Notes: generated by a model not told the origin, from the letters alone. 64,000 bases of DNA from Pseudovirgaria hyperparasitica (GCF_010093815.1 NW_022985568.1:560449-624448); one strand, 5' to 3'. Positions 45,191 through 58,272 are shown, counted from the first letter of the stretch. Made by a program: numbers and translations.

Positions 45191-48100
45191 CTACATAAAC
45201 GCCTCTCTCGCCTCCGTCCACCCCGGTCTCAGACCCTCCCCCTTAACCATCACACCCCCTTCCACAACCCAATCCACCTGCAGTTTGACACCAACACCAA
45301 CATCCCCATCTTCCATGCCCCAGACACTCAACCCCAGCACATTCTCCCCATCGTAGTCCCACACCCCCGGCGGCACCGGAAAGACGCTCTGTCCCCGCCC
45401 ATCGCCCCCAATGCCAGGCACATACTTCCCGTAATTGTACCCGTTGACATAGATCTCAGCTCTGAGCGCCGAGGACGTGAGCCTGTCGAGCACGATGCTC
45501 AGACTTGCGTCGTAGCCGGCCGGAATAGACAGCGGGAACGTGGTGCGATAGAATCGCACGCCAGGAGATGTGACGAGTGTGGATGGAGTCGAGAGCGGCC
45601 AGGCGGTGCTGTCGAAGCCTGGGAGGGACCAGCCGAGGCGCGAAGGTGTAAGTCCGTTTTCGTTCATGATGCCACGGACTGGATCGAGGGGGGTTCCGTT
45701 CAGAGATGCTCCGCCGGCGATCTTCCACTCTGTGAATCCAGGGGATGAGGTCGTATTGTTGGAGGCAGACAGGAGGTTTGCGGCGAGGATGCCGCGAGGG
45801 TTGAGTGCTCCGTCTCGTTGGTCATGCCCTGTGTTGTCCATGATCACGAGCAACACGTTCTCCTTCCCATCGCCGAAGACAGTAGCGCTTGCGTCTACAA
45901 AGGACAGTGTCAAATTCCCCTGTGCACTGTCTGCGTCGCCGGTCCAGCTACCTACGAAGCCTCCATTCAGCCATGCGCTCCATCCGAACGCTGTCCCGCC
46001 TTGCACTGCAAGCTCCACGCCTGTCGCGCCACCGAGGAATGTACCACGGAAGAGCATAGCGCCGTAGTGGAAGCCATACAAATCTGCGTATAGCACAGCT
46101 TCGCCGGTCTGAGGATTGAGTTGGTCTGCAACACGCCACGCTGGTGTATCGGCGACGTACTCTGGCTTGATCTCTGGTAGTGCGTCCGCCACTCTCCACA
46201 CAGCACCGCTGAGGTCCGGAAGCTCAGGAGACAGCGGTGTGAACTGGATGTCAGCTATGAGTGTTCCGTAAGATGTGCGACGAGTTCGGGCTTGCACGCC
46301 GTTCCAGGTCAAAGACCTCAATTTCGCAGGTGCAAACACTTCGATCGACGTAGTATGAGGGATGTCACCAGTGAGGTCAAACGTCGTATCAGAAGTCAAC
46401 GAGGCGCCACGAACGAGGTAGGGGCCGAGGACAAGAACTTTCAACACGTTAGATGACGCAGTGTCTGGGGAGAATGTGATAAAACTTACTTGTCTCGTCC
46501 ACGGGACTAGCAGGGTCAGTCGAGAAACTAGGAGCCCAGAGCCCATATGCGGCAGTACGGTCAAGTAACAAAACACGCATGTCGTCGACGAAAATGACAC
46601 TCGCTCCTTCGCCTTGCGTGAATTCGACTATAAGACCATGCTTTGCCGGACGGAAAGCTACAGTTGCGTTCTGCGCCCTGGCAATATGTCCATGTCGACC
46701 ACCGCGGACGTAAAATTCACCAGACTCGCCAGTCGGAACCCATAACGCGATTGTAGGAATATTATCAAAGACGGCGTATGTGAGTACCTCAGCTGTAGAG
46801 TAGATGAATGAGTGGCTTCCGAAGCGAAAGTCGGTAACGATGATCTTGCTCTGATGTCCGTTGATAACAATAGATGAGTTGCCCTGAGGAATAGTGAGGT
46901 TGCCAACGGACGTGCTGACATGCAATTTGAATGCATCTCTTGATGCCAGATAAGATGGCGAGTGTCTAGTGACATAAAATGCTCCATTCGTCTCGCTGTT
47001 CCGCAGTTCAGTGGCCATCACCAGGGAATTCGTCGTGTAGAATGTTCCATTGCCCAATCTCTCGGTCACCGTTAAATCATCAGCGACGCGGGTAAACAAA
47101 GCCAGAGTCTTTGTCTCAGAGAATTTATCCCAGATCGCACGATTCTCGGATATAGGGGCAGAGTAATCGTAGCTAGTAGCGACTACAGGTGCAGCAAGAG
47201 CACCCCAATTTGTGCCGCCGTACATCATGTAAAGAGAAACGGCGGTGACACGCTCGCCAATAAGCTGTCGGTAGAATAGGTTGGCAAAGTCTGAGCCGAT
47301 ATCATTGGGACAGCCGCCTTCGGGGCCACCTGTACGAGGTAGGTTAGACTGACAATACTGGTCTCATGTGTACCGTCTTCCTGACTACTATGGAACAGTA
47401 GGACTGTAAATCAAAACTTACCCCAGGGATTATAAGACCCTCCTTGGAATTCTGGCATGAAAGAAGGTTGCGTAGGCGAGACATCCTGGAAGTGTCCGTA
47501 GTAATTGGCGACTGAATATGCAACGTACTGTCCATTCGTTGACGTACATTCGTCGAGATTGCAAGACCAGCACGAAGGATAACTGTCGAGTCCATAGACA
47601 TCCACATTGCCTCCCTCATCTGACCAGTCCTTGGACCATGACTTGGTATTCATGTTTGGCGCATTCTGTATCGTTGGAATGATGATACCATTGTCCCTTG
47701 CTCTTTTCTCCAGATCTTCCATGTACGCAATTCCATCCTGATTCGGAACTCTGTCTACCGGGTTCCCAATCCATTGACTCTGATATTCATTCTCAATCTG
47801 ATAGAGGATGGTGTTTCCACCTTCCGTAATCTGATACGGAGCTGAGAGCCGAGCCACCTCCTGCCAGAACGGCGCGTATGCATCGCCGTATCGCGGATCG
47901 CTGTTCCGTAGCTTTCCATACTCGCCCGTTGTGAGCCAGCCTGGGAAGCCGCCAGCGTTGGACTCGGCATTCACATAAGGACCAGGACGCTCAATGACAT
48001 AGAGTCCGACGCGCTTGGCGATCTCAAACAGGTGAGTGAAATTTCGCCCGCCAGTCTCAAAGTCCAACGCGTCAGGACTATGGCTATGATATCCCCAGTG

Positions 48101-48385
48101 CGTGTAGAATGCAACTGCAGTAAATCCGCAAGCCTTGATCTTCTCGAGTATGTCTTCCCAGAGCTCAGGTACAGGGATTCTCCAGTAGTGCAGTTCGCCG
48201 GAGAAGACGAAAAGACGCTTTTCATTGACGATGAAGCTGTAATGATCCCATTGGACGATGTCAGTGTACTCGTTATTTTGCAGAGGCCATTGTGTTGCAT
48301 TCTGGGCCAATACAGCATATGGAAGAGATACCATCCATGTCCAGATTAACAGAAAAATACCAACATGACCTCTGCCAAGTCTCAT
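45191..48385 (-). CDS. Secreted beta-galactosidase, GH35
   Basis: Predicted 1025-residue extracellular beta-galactosidase in three exons (48385-47422, 47329-46490, 46464-45191). The frame extends upstream to 48463 but the ATG at 48385 directly gives a signal peptide (about 1-28). The GH35 barrel opens with [18 protein letters not shown] and [12 protein letters not shown]. The acid/base is Glu200 in YQIENEY and the nucleophile is Glu312 in [20 protein letters not shown] and [14 protein letters not shown] are further family motifs. Later sections form the beta-sandwich domains usual in large fungal enzymes (about 1000 residues), with galactose-binding-like folds at the end ([27 protein letters not shown]). 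Several N-glycosylation sequons are present. The enzyme releases galactose from plant-wall polysaccharides; no transporter or regulator for this lies next to it. Confidence 0.96.
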
Positions 48386-48906
48386 CTTGACTGTTATGTT
48401 AACGGGATGCCTTGCAAAACGCTGTTGAGCCAGGAAGACTTGGAAACGAGCTTTATACCTCATTCAGTGCACAAACGGCCATGAGGGTCAATCAGTCCCC
48501 GCAGGTATCATCAGTTCTCGGTGACAGGGAATCTGGAGACAGGCCGTTGATCACCTACAAGGGGCTCCGCACGTCGGAAGCGACACTGAAATGCGCCGGG
48601 ATCTTCGTAAGGGAGAGGTCATCGAACGGGTCTAGCTTTCTGCACCCCACCAATTCCGAGAAGAGGTGAGTACGTAAAGCACAAAATTCGCACATAGCCA
48701 TAGGCTAATGCGTCGAGAGACGACGTTGACACGAATTAATACGGAAGAAATAAGAGGTTCGGTAGACATTGGTCCGGGGTCGAGCGGGGTCGTGGAGTCA
48801 AGGTGTGAAATGATGAACTTAGACAGCAAAACTTCACCTGAAAGACCAATGAAGCAAGTTGGTGCATAGTGCTGTAAGGCATTGCTACGTCTCGGCTTGG
48901 AAGACC

Positions 48907-50493
48907 TCAGCCACAGTCCGGCTCGTCGTGTTGTGATGTAGCATCTCTTCCACCCATTACTCCCCCATCAAGAATCCATTGCTCGTTGTCGTCATCATCA
49001 TCCTGAACTCTCCTCCACAATGGTTCTCTTTCTCGTTGTCTTGATTTGCCCTTGTCTTCAATCTTAGTAACAGGACGTATCATTTTACCTAGTAGAGGGT
49101 TTCTGCTAAAGGCCCCAGATGCATGGCTGTTTGATGTGGAAGCCGGTAAGGTCTCCAGATAATCATCTTCGTCATTACTCGGTGGTGTTGTTGGTCGTTC
49201 AGCGGCAGCCATTTTTCGGACAATCTTCCCTCCTTTGAGGTCAATAGAGGCAACCACTTTGCGTTTCTCATACTCTGGTCTGGCATTCCATTCTTGCTCT
49301 CGCAAGATCTTTTGCTGCCGCTTTAGTTGTAGAGCTCGTTCCTGGGGGGTAGCCCACATGTTTACTCCCGCATCTGGTGTCTCAAAGTCTGCTGCTTCGT
49401 CTCGAATATGTGTACGTCGAGCGTTCTGGGCCTGAAAGTTGAGTAATTTATCACGATGTTTCTTAGCAGCAGCGAGTTTCTCACTTTCCGAATCCGATGA
49501 CGCAGGCGTAGATGTTCCCGGTGTAGAAAGTGATGCGAATGGTTTTGGAGCTTTGGCGACCTCTGCACGCTTATAAGCAGCATTGTTCGCCTCCATCCGC
49601 TCCTTTCCACGCTCCTCGCGCAGTGTGCGGACCATGGAGGAAATTTCACTCGCAGAAAGGAGTGGCTTTTCACAGAATGTGCATGGTCCCAAGCCCTCCT
49701 TGACACATATAATCTTTCCGCAGTTCAGACAATTGGGGGCGGCTTCAAGAAGGGGATGTCTCGTGGCCATACAGTTACAGCGCCGGCGCGCATTGTTCTC
49801 CGCAGACGGCGCCAGCGAAGGGTTAGTCTGAATCTCCAGTGCTCTTATAACATGATCAAGGTCATCCAGTTGTTTCGACTGTCCATGCATGGCAGTTCCG
49901 CCAGATATATTGACTTTAGCCTTCGCTTTGGGTGCTGGAGAAGACGTTCTAGACGACTTGACATCCGAAATGAGAGGTCCAGCGGCAGAGGGAGGAAGTT
50001 TTGAAGGTGCTTTCGCTGACGGCGCAATTTGTTGCGGCCTCGAATCTTGGATCGCATCAGGCTTGTCCTGCAGAGCCAACGTATTTGATATGGGCGGTTC
50101 CTTCTTCTGCTTTGGCCTCCCACTCATGTAGTCCTCCTCATTCTTCTTTACATATGCTCCTGTAGTATTTCCAAAATCATCGGGCCGCCGGGGTGCTGGT
50201 AATGTGTTGAAATTGTTCGCCTTCTTCTTCCTAGGTTTCGCTTTAGGTACTTCCGACAGAGATTCTCTGGATGGCGCTTGGGAGGAGCTTCCGGATGGAG
50301 AGGCTTTCCGTCGCTGATTGAAGGACGAGATAAAGTCTAGAGCTTGTGGAGAGTCACCTAGTAAGTTCTTTAGGTGTTCTGCGGCTTGATCTTTGGACAG
50401 CGTGTCAGTGTACGCGATTATTTGCTTCAGTGACTCTTCATCTAGAGGTAATAGCTTGGACAGCTGGGGAGCAGCCCACGAAGACAGTTCCAT
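48907..50493 (-). CDS. RQT4: TRIP4/ASC-1-type zinc-finger protein (Rqt4-like)
   Basis: Intronless 528-residue homologue of the fungal Rqt4/TRIP4 family, part of the complex (with a Slh1/ASCC3-type helicase) that splits ribosomes collided on mRNA. The N-terminus has a short helical, CUE-like segment (DEESLKQIIAYTDTLSKDQAAEHLKNLLG). The signature C2HC5 zinc finger lies at 239-274: Cys239, 241, His246, Cys255, 258, 263, 271 and 274. Lysine-rich and Ser/Pro-rich linkers and charged helices follow (KRQQKILREQEWNARPEYEKRKVV). The C-terminal ASCH domain of the animal protein is absent, as in other fungi. It is a housekeeping gene whose direction matches the Wbp11 gene upstream. Confidence 0.9.
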   Translation of the reverse strand: MELSSWAAPQLSKLLPLDEESLKQIIAYTDTLSKDQAAEHLKNLLGDSPQALDFISSFNQRRKASPSGSSSQAPSRESLSEVPKAKPRKKKANNFNTLPAPRRPDDFGNTTGAYVKKNEEDYMSGRPKQKKEPPISNTLALQDKPDAIQDSRPQQIAPSAKAPSKLPPSAAGPLISDVKSSRTSSPAPKAKAKVNISGGTAMHGQSKQLDDLDHVIRALEIQTNPSLAPSAENNARRRCNCMATRHPLLEAAPNCLNCGKIICVKEGLGPCTFCEKPLLSASEISSMVRTLREERGKERMEANNAAYKRAEVAKAPKPFASLSTPGTSTPASSDSESEKLAAAKKHRDKLLNFQAQNARRTHIRDEAADFETPDAGVNMWATPQERALQLKRQQKILREQEWNARPEYEKRKVVASIDLKGGKIVRKMAAAERPTTPPSNDEDDYLETLPASTSNSHASGAFSRNPLLGKMIRPVTKIEDKGKSRQREREPLWRRVQDDDDDNEQWILDGGVMGGRDATSQHDEPDCG

Positions 50494-50976
50494 CGCGATG
50501 AGAATTCAAGCACTGGTCAGGTTATGCTGCTCTGTTCAATATACAAACGCGTTTATTGCGCGCGCGACGGGTCGTGATGTAGTGGAGTATACGTTACATC
50601 CATGGATGTAAAAGCTCAAAGTCTTTGTGGGGTAAGATCGTTACCTAGCTCACGACGCGATGTCCGAATTCGATCATGCGCAAATTCTGCGAAGATGTAT
50701 TCAATCTCAGTGTGCTAAGCCAGAGGACCTATAACCCTATATGATTGTCAAATAAAGCTCCACTGTATTCAGAGTATAAATGTTCCCCAATCGAAGTTCT
50801 AATGGGGACCGTTGGTGACGTCATTGTTCATCAAGTCTACGCGTATCATATGCAATGGACTGAGGGCCAAGCACTTATCTGAAGTTATTGAATAGCCTAG
50901 TGATTAAGAGCCTTTGATAAATTTTGTTATACTCAATCATACCGTCCTTTGCTTATCATGTTGCATAAAAGCATCG
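50494..50976. other. Intergenic, no gene seen
   Basis: 483 nt between the Rqt4-like and Wbp11-like genes, both on the minus strand. Contains the Rqt4 promoter only. Confidence 0.5.
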
Positions 50977-51852
50977 TCAGAGTTCCTCATCCAGCACCTC
51001 TTCCATTTCCACCTGTCTCATTTCTCTCACAAACCGTTCTTCCTCCGCCTGTAAATCTACTACCCCTACATTTGGGTCCCTTTCTGTTCCATGGGGTATC
51101 GCATTTTGTTCCGCTATCATCGCTCTATGCCCAACTCCTTCTGCTGCTACCTCCACAACCGGTTCAGGGTCTCCTTCCACGGTATCTTTAGTCGCAGTTT
51201 TCACTTTTGGCTTATTCCTGACTGATGATGGTATGAATTTGCTAACAGCTTCCTTTCTCAAATCTCGCACAACTGGGGCAGCAGAGTATGTAGTCTTCGC
51301 CTCGATCTGGGGTTTAGCAGGTAATGCATGTGGCTCCCGAATACCTGACTCAACTTCGATCTGGTTCGCACCAGTCGCGTGTCTGTTGCGATTCGGTCTA
51401 GGGACGGGAGGGGGCGTATCTCGTGGCATGGGTATATCTCTGACATCTTCGTCCGTCTCGCTGCTCTCGCTGCCCCTACTGCCGTCTCTCCTCCTCTTTC
51501 CCAGCACAGCACCGCCTCGTCCGCCTCTTCCACGTCCCCTTTCGCCTCTATCATCGCTATCATGCCGCCGGAAATGAGGTGCCTTGTCGCCGAGAACTTC
51601 TCTAGCCTTATTTACAGCTCTGAGATCCTTTTCGAGTTGCGACAGTGTCTCTCTATCTTTTGGCCGTAGGCTCCCTGTAGCCTCAGCTTGTCTTAAATCA
51701 TCGATTTGACGCTGTAGACGTTCTGGATTTCGCCGCGCAAGCTTCTCATTACGTTGCGTCTGCAGCTGTGCTTTGCCTTTTTTAAGAGCCTTGGCTTTGT
51801 CGGCTTTGCGCTGGGCTTGTACGGGGTTTGCGGATAGTTTGTCCTTTGCCAT
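50977..51852 (-). CDS. Wbp11/ELF5-family splicing-associated protein
   Basis: Intronless 291-residue protein. The first about 75 residues match the Wbp11 domain: KLSANPVQAQRKADKAKALKKGKAQ, RNPERLQRQIDDLRQAEATG and LRPKDRETLSQLEKDL. This basic segment defines a nuclear protein family that joins the spliceosome and, in animals, binds WW domains through proline motifs. The middle part is Arg/Gly-rich (RGRGRGGRGG) with a nuclear-localisation-like GKRRRDG and a proline run (DTPPPVPRPN). The end is acidic and helical. It lacks the long proline-rich tail of the human protein, as usual in fungi. Confidence 0.88.
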   Translation of the reverse strand: MAKDKLSANPVQAQRKADKAKALKKGKAQLQTQRNEKLARRNPERLQRQIDDLRQAEATGSLRPKDRETLSQLEKDLRAVNKAREVLGDKAPHFRRHDSDDRGERGRGRGGRGGAVLGKRRRDGSRGSESSETDEDVRDIPMPRDTPPPVPRPNRNRHATGANQIEVESGIREPHALPAKPQIEAKTTYSAAPVVRDLRKEAVSKFIPSSVRNKPKVKTATKDTVEGDPEPVVEVAAEGVGHRAMIAEQNAIPHGTERDPNVGVVDLQAEEERFVREMRQVEMEEVLDEEL

Positions 51853-52132
51853 GGTGCGCTACAAACGGACGTTGGTGTCTGGAGATGAATTGATAGACCG
51901 GGTGCATAGCAAGATACCAACGCGCACTCACTTGGCGTGCTAATTACTGCTTAGAAGTCAAACATGTTTTAGCCAGTTCTGATATTACGCGTTGTGGTAT
52001 ATTTCAGCATAGAGGTCCCCAGATCTAATTTAGCTGCATAAGTTTCGCTCGCGCTACTGTGGACCCCGGCGCTATGATCTGCACCCTGGCGCGTCAACTC
52101 GTTCACATCAACCAACAACACAACCAGACATC

Positions 52133-53375
52133 ATGTTGATTCCCACTTCGGTGCTCGCAAACCTCAAGAAGCAAGGAAAAAGGCCAATAAAAGAGGAGAA
52201 GCCAGTCAAAAAGCCTGATGAAGCTTTCCCCGAGTCGGGTCCCAATCAAGTCGAGGTCCTCCCGAAGGAGCTTTCTGAAGCCCAAGCTACATCGGATCTG
52301 CCCACGATTGAAGCAGATCAAGGCCCTGCGAAACGTGTTCGTACCGGAGGCTCCAATATCACCGTGGCTGAGATCACGCCAGAATATCTCCAGAGCATTG
52401 TCAGCGGATTCGAGGTGTGCCTGAGCGACTACGCATTGCAGGATCCCGCAAACTCAACATGGCTCAGCCCTCTTGAACGTGAAATCGAAGGCAAAGGACA
52501 ATGTGTGTCGCCGACTCAAGGAAACAGTGCTGCGCTGACTCCACTTCGTAGACTTTCACCTCTCGTCGTTCGTGCAGATGTCCAAGTTCGCCATGCTCAA
52601 GCCCCCTGTCTCACAGCCGATCCTGAAGCGTGCTTTTCTCGAATACCCTTCCGCACTTTTCTCAACCCACAGACTCGAGGACAAGGGTATGATCCAGCGT
52701 GTAAACATTCAACCGAACAAGTACCACCCGCGAGATCAACGCACCGAGCGAATTGTCTACGTTGAGCCTCACAACGCTAAAATTGCATCTAACATCCCAC
52801 TCTTCACCTATCTCATAAAGTCCCACAATCCCGAGAAGGAGAAATGGTTCCCCATCCAGGCAGTGTTCAGAGACGACGACCAGCTCACTAACAAATACGC
52901 ATACGTCCTCATGAACGGCAACGTCGAGATGGCATGGAGCAAGGGTACCAAAAAGTGGAAGGAGCTGTGGCCAGACAACTGGATCGTGATGCCGAAAAAA
53001 GAGCAGGAGAAGAGAACTGAGGAGTACAAGGCATTGCATCGCCAAGAGCTTGATGAGGCCGAAGACGCCGAGCCAGGTAAGCAGGCACATTGGGGTCTCG
53101 AAGAGGCGGAAGCATTTCCAAAGCCTGAAGAGTCCGACAAACAATCTTCAGTCACCCACTCTGTGAGGGACAGCTCAAATCTGAAAGGACACGTATCGAA
53201 AACACAGTCTACCAGAATGAACTCTCTTGCAATAGCTGACAAAGGCACAGTCGAAGTGAAACCTCAAATAGAGCAGCCCAAGAAAGCCTCGCGCAAGCAG
53301 GCTGCAAAGCGGAAGATGAAAAAGAAGAAGGCTGCCAAGAAAGCGGCTGCGAAGAGCGGTGAGGAAGACACTTGA
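52133..53375 (+). CDS. Conserved-looking lysine-rich protein, function unknown
   Basis: Predicted 397-residue protein in two exons (52133-52502 and 52552-53375) joined over a 49-nt intron (GTGTGT donor, GCTGAC branch-like site, CGTAG acceptor). Joining restores a continuous SPLEREIEGKGQ-Y-FHLSSFVQMSK segment. The central region (about 125-270) is rich in aromatic and charged residues (NKYHPRDQRTERIVYVEP, KYAYVLMNGNVEMAW, WKELWPDNWIVMP) and looks folded. The N-terminus is Lys/Glu-rich and the C-terminus ends in an Ala/Lys tail (KRKMKKKKAAKKAAAK) that could bind nucleic acid or direct nuclear import. No signal peptide or membrane segment. I do not recognise the family. It is divergent from the Wbp11 gene over 280 nt. 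Confidence 0.72.
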
Positions 53376-54090
53376 ATGGAGTCGATGGACTATGTGTATA
53401 AGGAAAAGGACTAGGTCAAGTATACCCGAGAAATCCATAAGCATATTGGTTAGTATCACAATAAAAACACGCTATAAGAGTGATTCGAAGCAGAAGTACG
53501 TCGTGATGTCGGGACAAGCTCAGCGTATATGATTACTATTTCACCACTGTTCATCTTGTGCGCAGAGGAGACTTAATAAACGGTTACAATTAGCCATGCG
53601 AGTGTTCTAAACAAGACTTCAGGTATAATTATTATGAACAGTCGATAGCTGACTTGGTTACCTATGCTTCAAAAACACCGTAGACTTTGGTATTCCTGCG
53701 TTGATAGAAACTCCGCTGTTATACAACTTTTGAGTATTCGATCATGGTTAAAAATCACCATTGATCAGGTCGGATTGCTTGAGCGTGTAGTGTAAAGAAT
53801 CATATCCATCGTGGTGCGTGTCGTCGTGGATCATGACTGGGAGGTGTACGATTGATAGCATTAATTCATATTCCAACCACTAAATTGGCCAGTCATAATC
53901 ACGTACGCTCACTTCAAATGGATGATTAGATATAATGTTGCTGAATCGTGATTTAATTCATGCTATGTGGGTATTGTTGATCCTTCAATTCATCCATGCA
54001 GAGAAAACGCCATCATGCCAGAGATCGCAAAGCCGAGTTCAATATTCGATATCGAAGGTCGAAAGTGAGATTTCATGCTGATGTCAACGC
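53376..54090. other. Intergenic, no gene seen
   Basis: A/T-leaning sequence between the convergent lysine-rich protein and HSP9/12 genes. No RNA gene or repeat recognised. Confidence 0.5.
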
Positions 54091-54455
54091 CTACTTTCCA
54101 CCGCCGAGAGCGTTCTTAGCCTGGTCAAGGAGACCTTCTCCACTCTCACCACTACCCTTGGTGGAGTCAGTGAGCTTCTGGCCGATGCCCTTCTCTCCAC
54201 CTAAACAAGATGATTAGCCATGATCATGTACCTTGAGATGAGTGTGAACGTACTGGGCTGAGCCTTGCCTGCTGCGTTGTCTGCACCTCCAGTGACGGCT
54301 TCGGTACCTTTCTCGAGCATAGACTTCTCAGAGTCAGGCTTGACCTTCTCCTTGGCCTGTGTAGTTGCGTCTTTGCGGCTAATGAGATGTTAGGCTGATG
54401 ATCGGCAGGGTGTAATGGTAAACAAAGAGTGCACAACTTACAATGCGTCAGTCAT
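54091..54455 (-). CDS. HSP9/HSP12-family stress protein
   Basis: Predicted 82-residue hydrophilic protein in three exons (54455-54442, 54378-54254, 54200-54091); the 14-nt first exon makes it easy to miss as an open frame. The N-terminus MTDAFRKDATTQAKEKVKPDSEKS is the family hallmark of the HSP9/HSP12 proteins (compare MSDAGRKxFxxKxxExxxPDSxKS). It is followed by a Gly/Ala-rich part and ends GLLDQAKNALGGGK. Members are intrinsically disordered, bind membranes as amphipathic helices and accumulate in stationary phase, heat and osmotic stress. All introns are GT-AG and in phase, so the gene looks intact. Confidence 0.9.
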
Positions 54456-57400
54456 GATGATTGATTTGAAGTTGGTTGGTTTGGATTGAAGTTCTGTGAG
54501 GTTGATGATTTAGAGAGTGGGATGAAGAGAAGTAGAAATTCCCAGACGGTCGAAGTCCTTTTGTATACGACCTCACCTCACACTCACACAACAGGAGCAA
54601 TTCACTAGCGTGGACGTCATTCTGAGCACAGCCTGGAGTCAAGCAAGGCAGGCGCGTCGATAATTACCCCACCACCCCCACTACTAGCGCCGAACCCTGC
54701 CTGAGGTGTAGGTGTGTGTCTGTGTAACCATGGTTCTGTGGGTAGCAGCCACGTTGACAGCAGAATGCCATGATATTGGGATGCCAATTAGCTAGCTGCT
54801 AAATCCCTATCCTGTTGTTCTGTCATCCGCCAGGAAAACCATGGAAAGATCCTAGAAAGTCTTAGGTCAAGGAGCCGAACTCCTACCAATCCATAGCTCG
54901 CATTCTCTCCTAGCCCCCCTTTACACGACCTGGTGACCGTCCTCAAAACGCATGCTGGGATATTTGGAGAGATCGCTTGACATACGTACCTTACGCGTCA
55001 TCGATATGTTTGAACGTCATCTGCTTGCCGTTGCTGACTTGCAAAAAGAGGTCCTCGTATATAAGCACTACTTCTGTTGTATGAGCATATCAAGGGATGG
55101 CAGCGTGTAATACTACTCCATGACGGTCTACGTCATAACTCAGGGAGGATGCCGGGTCGAACGGACGCAACTTAGAATGACTCCAGCGCTATTAATATTG
55201 AAAAGACACTTATTGATGTACAAGATCAAGGGTCGCTACCAGTCCTTTACTGCCTAAATGTTATATGCATCCAAGGAGATCCGACGCGGGGCATGCTAGT
55301 GGGTGTATTGTTGATTAAGGCGTATAGCGAGAGTGACCGTTGTCGAGTTGTCCGGCCTCAGTCTCGTTGCATCATCTGACATATCTACCCACCGAGATCT
55401 TGTACTGTTGCTGATGAGCTGTCGCAAGAATATTATCTCCCTCACTAAGCACCATCCTCTTTCTGGATCCCTGGTGTTGACATCGTCAACCAATTTCCAT
55501 CACACGAGCTTCCAGAAAACGTGTCCCAGGAACTCAGTATTCAGAGAGCCAAGTCTGAACATACGAGCTGCCCGAACATCCATGGCTAGCTAGCACTTCG
55601 GTCCGCCGTCACGTTTGAGTCATTTCACGCGCAATATCATCACCTGCTGCTCAATATCCTAAGTCTAGCTGACAGCGATTCTGATCGGTATGTACGCTCC
55701 ATGATCCTTGAACGGCAGGGTAACAAAGTGGCTTCTGTGGATGTAGCTGCGGGACATCTTAGTGCGGGATCACACCGAGACTGCCAACCAGGATGCTTCA
55801 AAGACATTGGAAGACACAATAACAGCGAAGAACGTAGTCACACGGACAAAATAAAACCCGAATCGAGCATCGGGAATGCTCGGCTTACTTTGTATCTTTC
55901 ATCTTGGTAATAATTCGAGGAGGGTTATACCACGCTGTACGAGAAGAGAATATCATCAGTCGAGATACCGTTGCATCTGATAACAGTATCAGTATTGTTT
56001 CGTCCTTGTATGTCGACCGGCAGCACTGTGATCCTTTACTTGATCGGGAAATGCAACAAGAATTACAACATCGGCCCTGTTCCGAGGAGGAGCCTCTGGG
56101 GAAGCTCTCCGGAATACGACGATGTTTCTGAGCGTACGCGATAGGACCCTCGTCGATCTGAAGTGAGTGACATCGCATATGACAAGTAGAGCATTGACTG
56201 TTTAGCTCGCATGGACTACTTCGTCTAGAATCCCAAGTTTTAAATGACGCAGAACGACCACTTGCTGGATGTATCCGAACGTTAGAAGCCGGGTAAAAGG
56301 TAGGTATGCCAATGGGGAGTGAATGCGAAGCGCGAATGTGGGGTTGCTGTCTCTCCTGTTTCGAAAAGATAAGAGATCAAATCTGAATAAGTTGAACGTC
56401 ACATAGTCTCAACTCGATGATAATGTCACAAGTGATGATTTGAAATGAATGTGCTGCTTTGGAATTGTGTCGCCAGAAGAAATATGGTAGTCACGTGCTC
56501 TACTGCCCCACCAGAAACCACAGCCAAGCTGATAGCTTTTTCTTCCATCCATCAACCAACAAACCAACAACCTGGACTCCTTCGAGATTAGTGTTCGTCG
56601 CTTTAGGATCATGCACAATTAGCCTCCTCGTCTTCCTTGTACGAGATGACTGATTCCCTGATGGGGGCCCTTTCTCCTTCTGTACATTGATGACACTGTA
56701 ATGTCAGACTCACTCCACGCAAAAGAAGACCAATCCGAGCACTTCGGAGCAAGTTCCACATCCATTCACAATGTCAAGATCTCTGAACACACCAAGCGTC
56801 CTGAAGTCGTCAGTACACTATGAACACGACTCTCATCGGCGAAAATGGAGCACCTCGGCTTCTGCCTTATGTATTACATTTCGACAACTCAACCGAAAGC
56901 GCTGTCGACATCCGGACCTTTGCTGCGATTGCTTTGGTGTCCAAAAGCTGATATAGCTGGGGACACATGTGCACGTGTGGTGTGGACACGCAGTTGGAGT
57001 GCTCGGCCGGTGCACACGAACTGGCACTTAGGGCATTTTGGTCGACAGGTTTCGGCTAGACCAAGATGTAGGTACCGATTGACCCTCGTGCGATCGCCTT
57101 ACAAGTGGATCAATGGGGTAAGATATCCGATACAATACTAAAGCACATACCGATGTCCCAGCAAAGACCGCTATTGAACTCGACCGATCTGTCAATGGGT
57201 ATCCTACGCTATCTAAGACCACCTACTGGGGAAAAAAACTAGCAACTTCATATATGACAGCAGACAGCTGTACGCGCAAAGCTCTATTTTCAGATACTCA
57301 GATAGCTTTACGAAGTGTTACATTTCATATACGATACATTCGTCCTGCTCAACGATTAAACAGCGGTCATGAATTACTGCGAAGAGGATTCTGGTTCCTC

Positions 57401-58272
57401 AGTTCGTCGCAAACTTGATCCAATTGGACCCCGAAGGATGACCAAGCACCCAAATGTGGCTTTGCAACGAGGAAATTGAGCCGTACGGAATAGTTATGCC
57501 GTATTGAAGGTTCCACTAAAAGATGGGGTCGGTGTTCGTGTGGAACGCCTGAGGGTCTACCCAGAACCCACATCCATTCATAACGAAGTCAATTTTTAGC
57601 GCGGTGCGCCAGAAGACTGACATGGATGTGCTGGGCCTCCTGCCTGGCTTGACCAAGATCAGCGATCCATGCCTAGTGCCAATTTGTTGGATATCTACTC
57701 GAGGGCAACGCAAAGCATAATCCGATTGCCACTTATATCACTTTTGCAGACTTCAGTCATTGCGTGGGTTATCACGTTTCAGGATATTTGATTCCACATA
57801 TTCAATACAACCGCCTTGCGCTGCGGCTGTCGTAGCTCAACATCCAAAGTTGCGCTGTCGCCAAATCGCAAGTCCAGGATTCCCAGTGCGAACTCGTCAA
57901 AACCAAGTATCAGGGTTGCCACAGCGGACGAAATTCACACGTAGCCTTGCATATTGCTGATTCTGCTACGGTACTATGGTTCTGTTGTCTGCGACCAAAA
58001 AGCAGTCAATATCCGTGGTCCGTTGATCGCCAACTACACACATCAGGAACTTCCGAGCAGACGACGTTGCCCCAACCAGTGCTGGGCAGGCAGACGTTTG
58101 GGGAGCAATTGCGGCGGTCGACTCGATTCCATCATTCTGTGCTTAGCGTAAACTATTACCGGACACGCTTACTACAACCTTCTGAAACGCCTTGGATTCT
58201 TTCCTTTGCACAGAACATCACAATTCCTTCCTGGACACATTCTCTGAAGTCTTCAGAAGGATTACCAAGTAC
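54456..58272. other. Gene-poor 3.8 kb interval
   Basis: No intact gene found. Protein-like pieces occur (plus strand near 56702-56951; minus strand near 57367-57700) with possible splice sites, but none gives a complete reading. CpA/TpG are present normally, so this part is not RIP-degraded. The final part is the upstream region of the Zn2Cys6 gene. Confidence 0.4.

Noticed and set aside
45029-45748. 239-codon frame opposite the GH35 3' part
   Set aside because: Antisense shadow of a clear GH35 exon with no family features.
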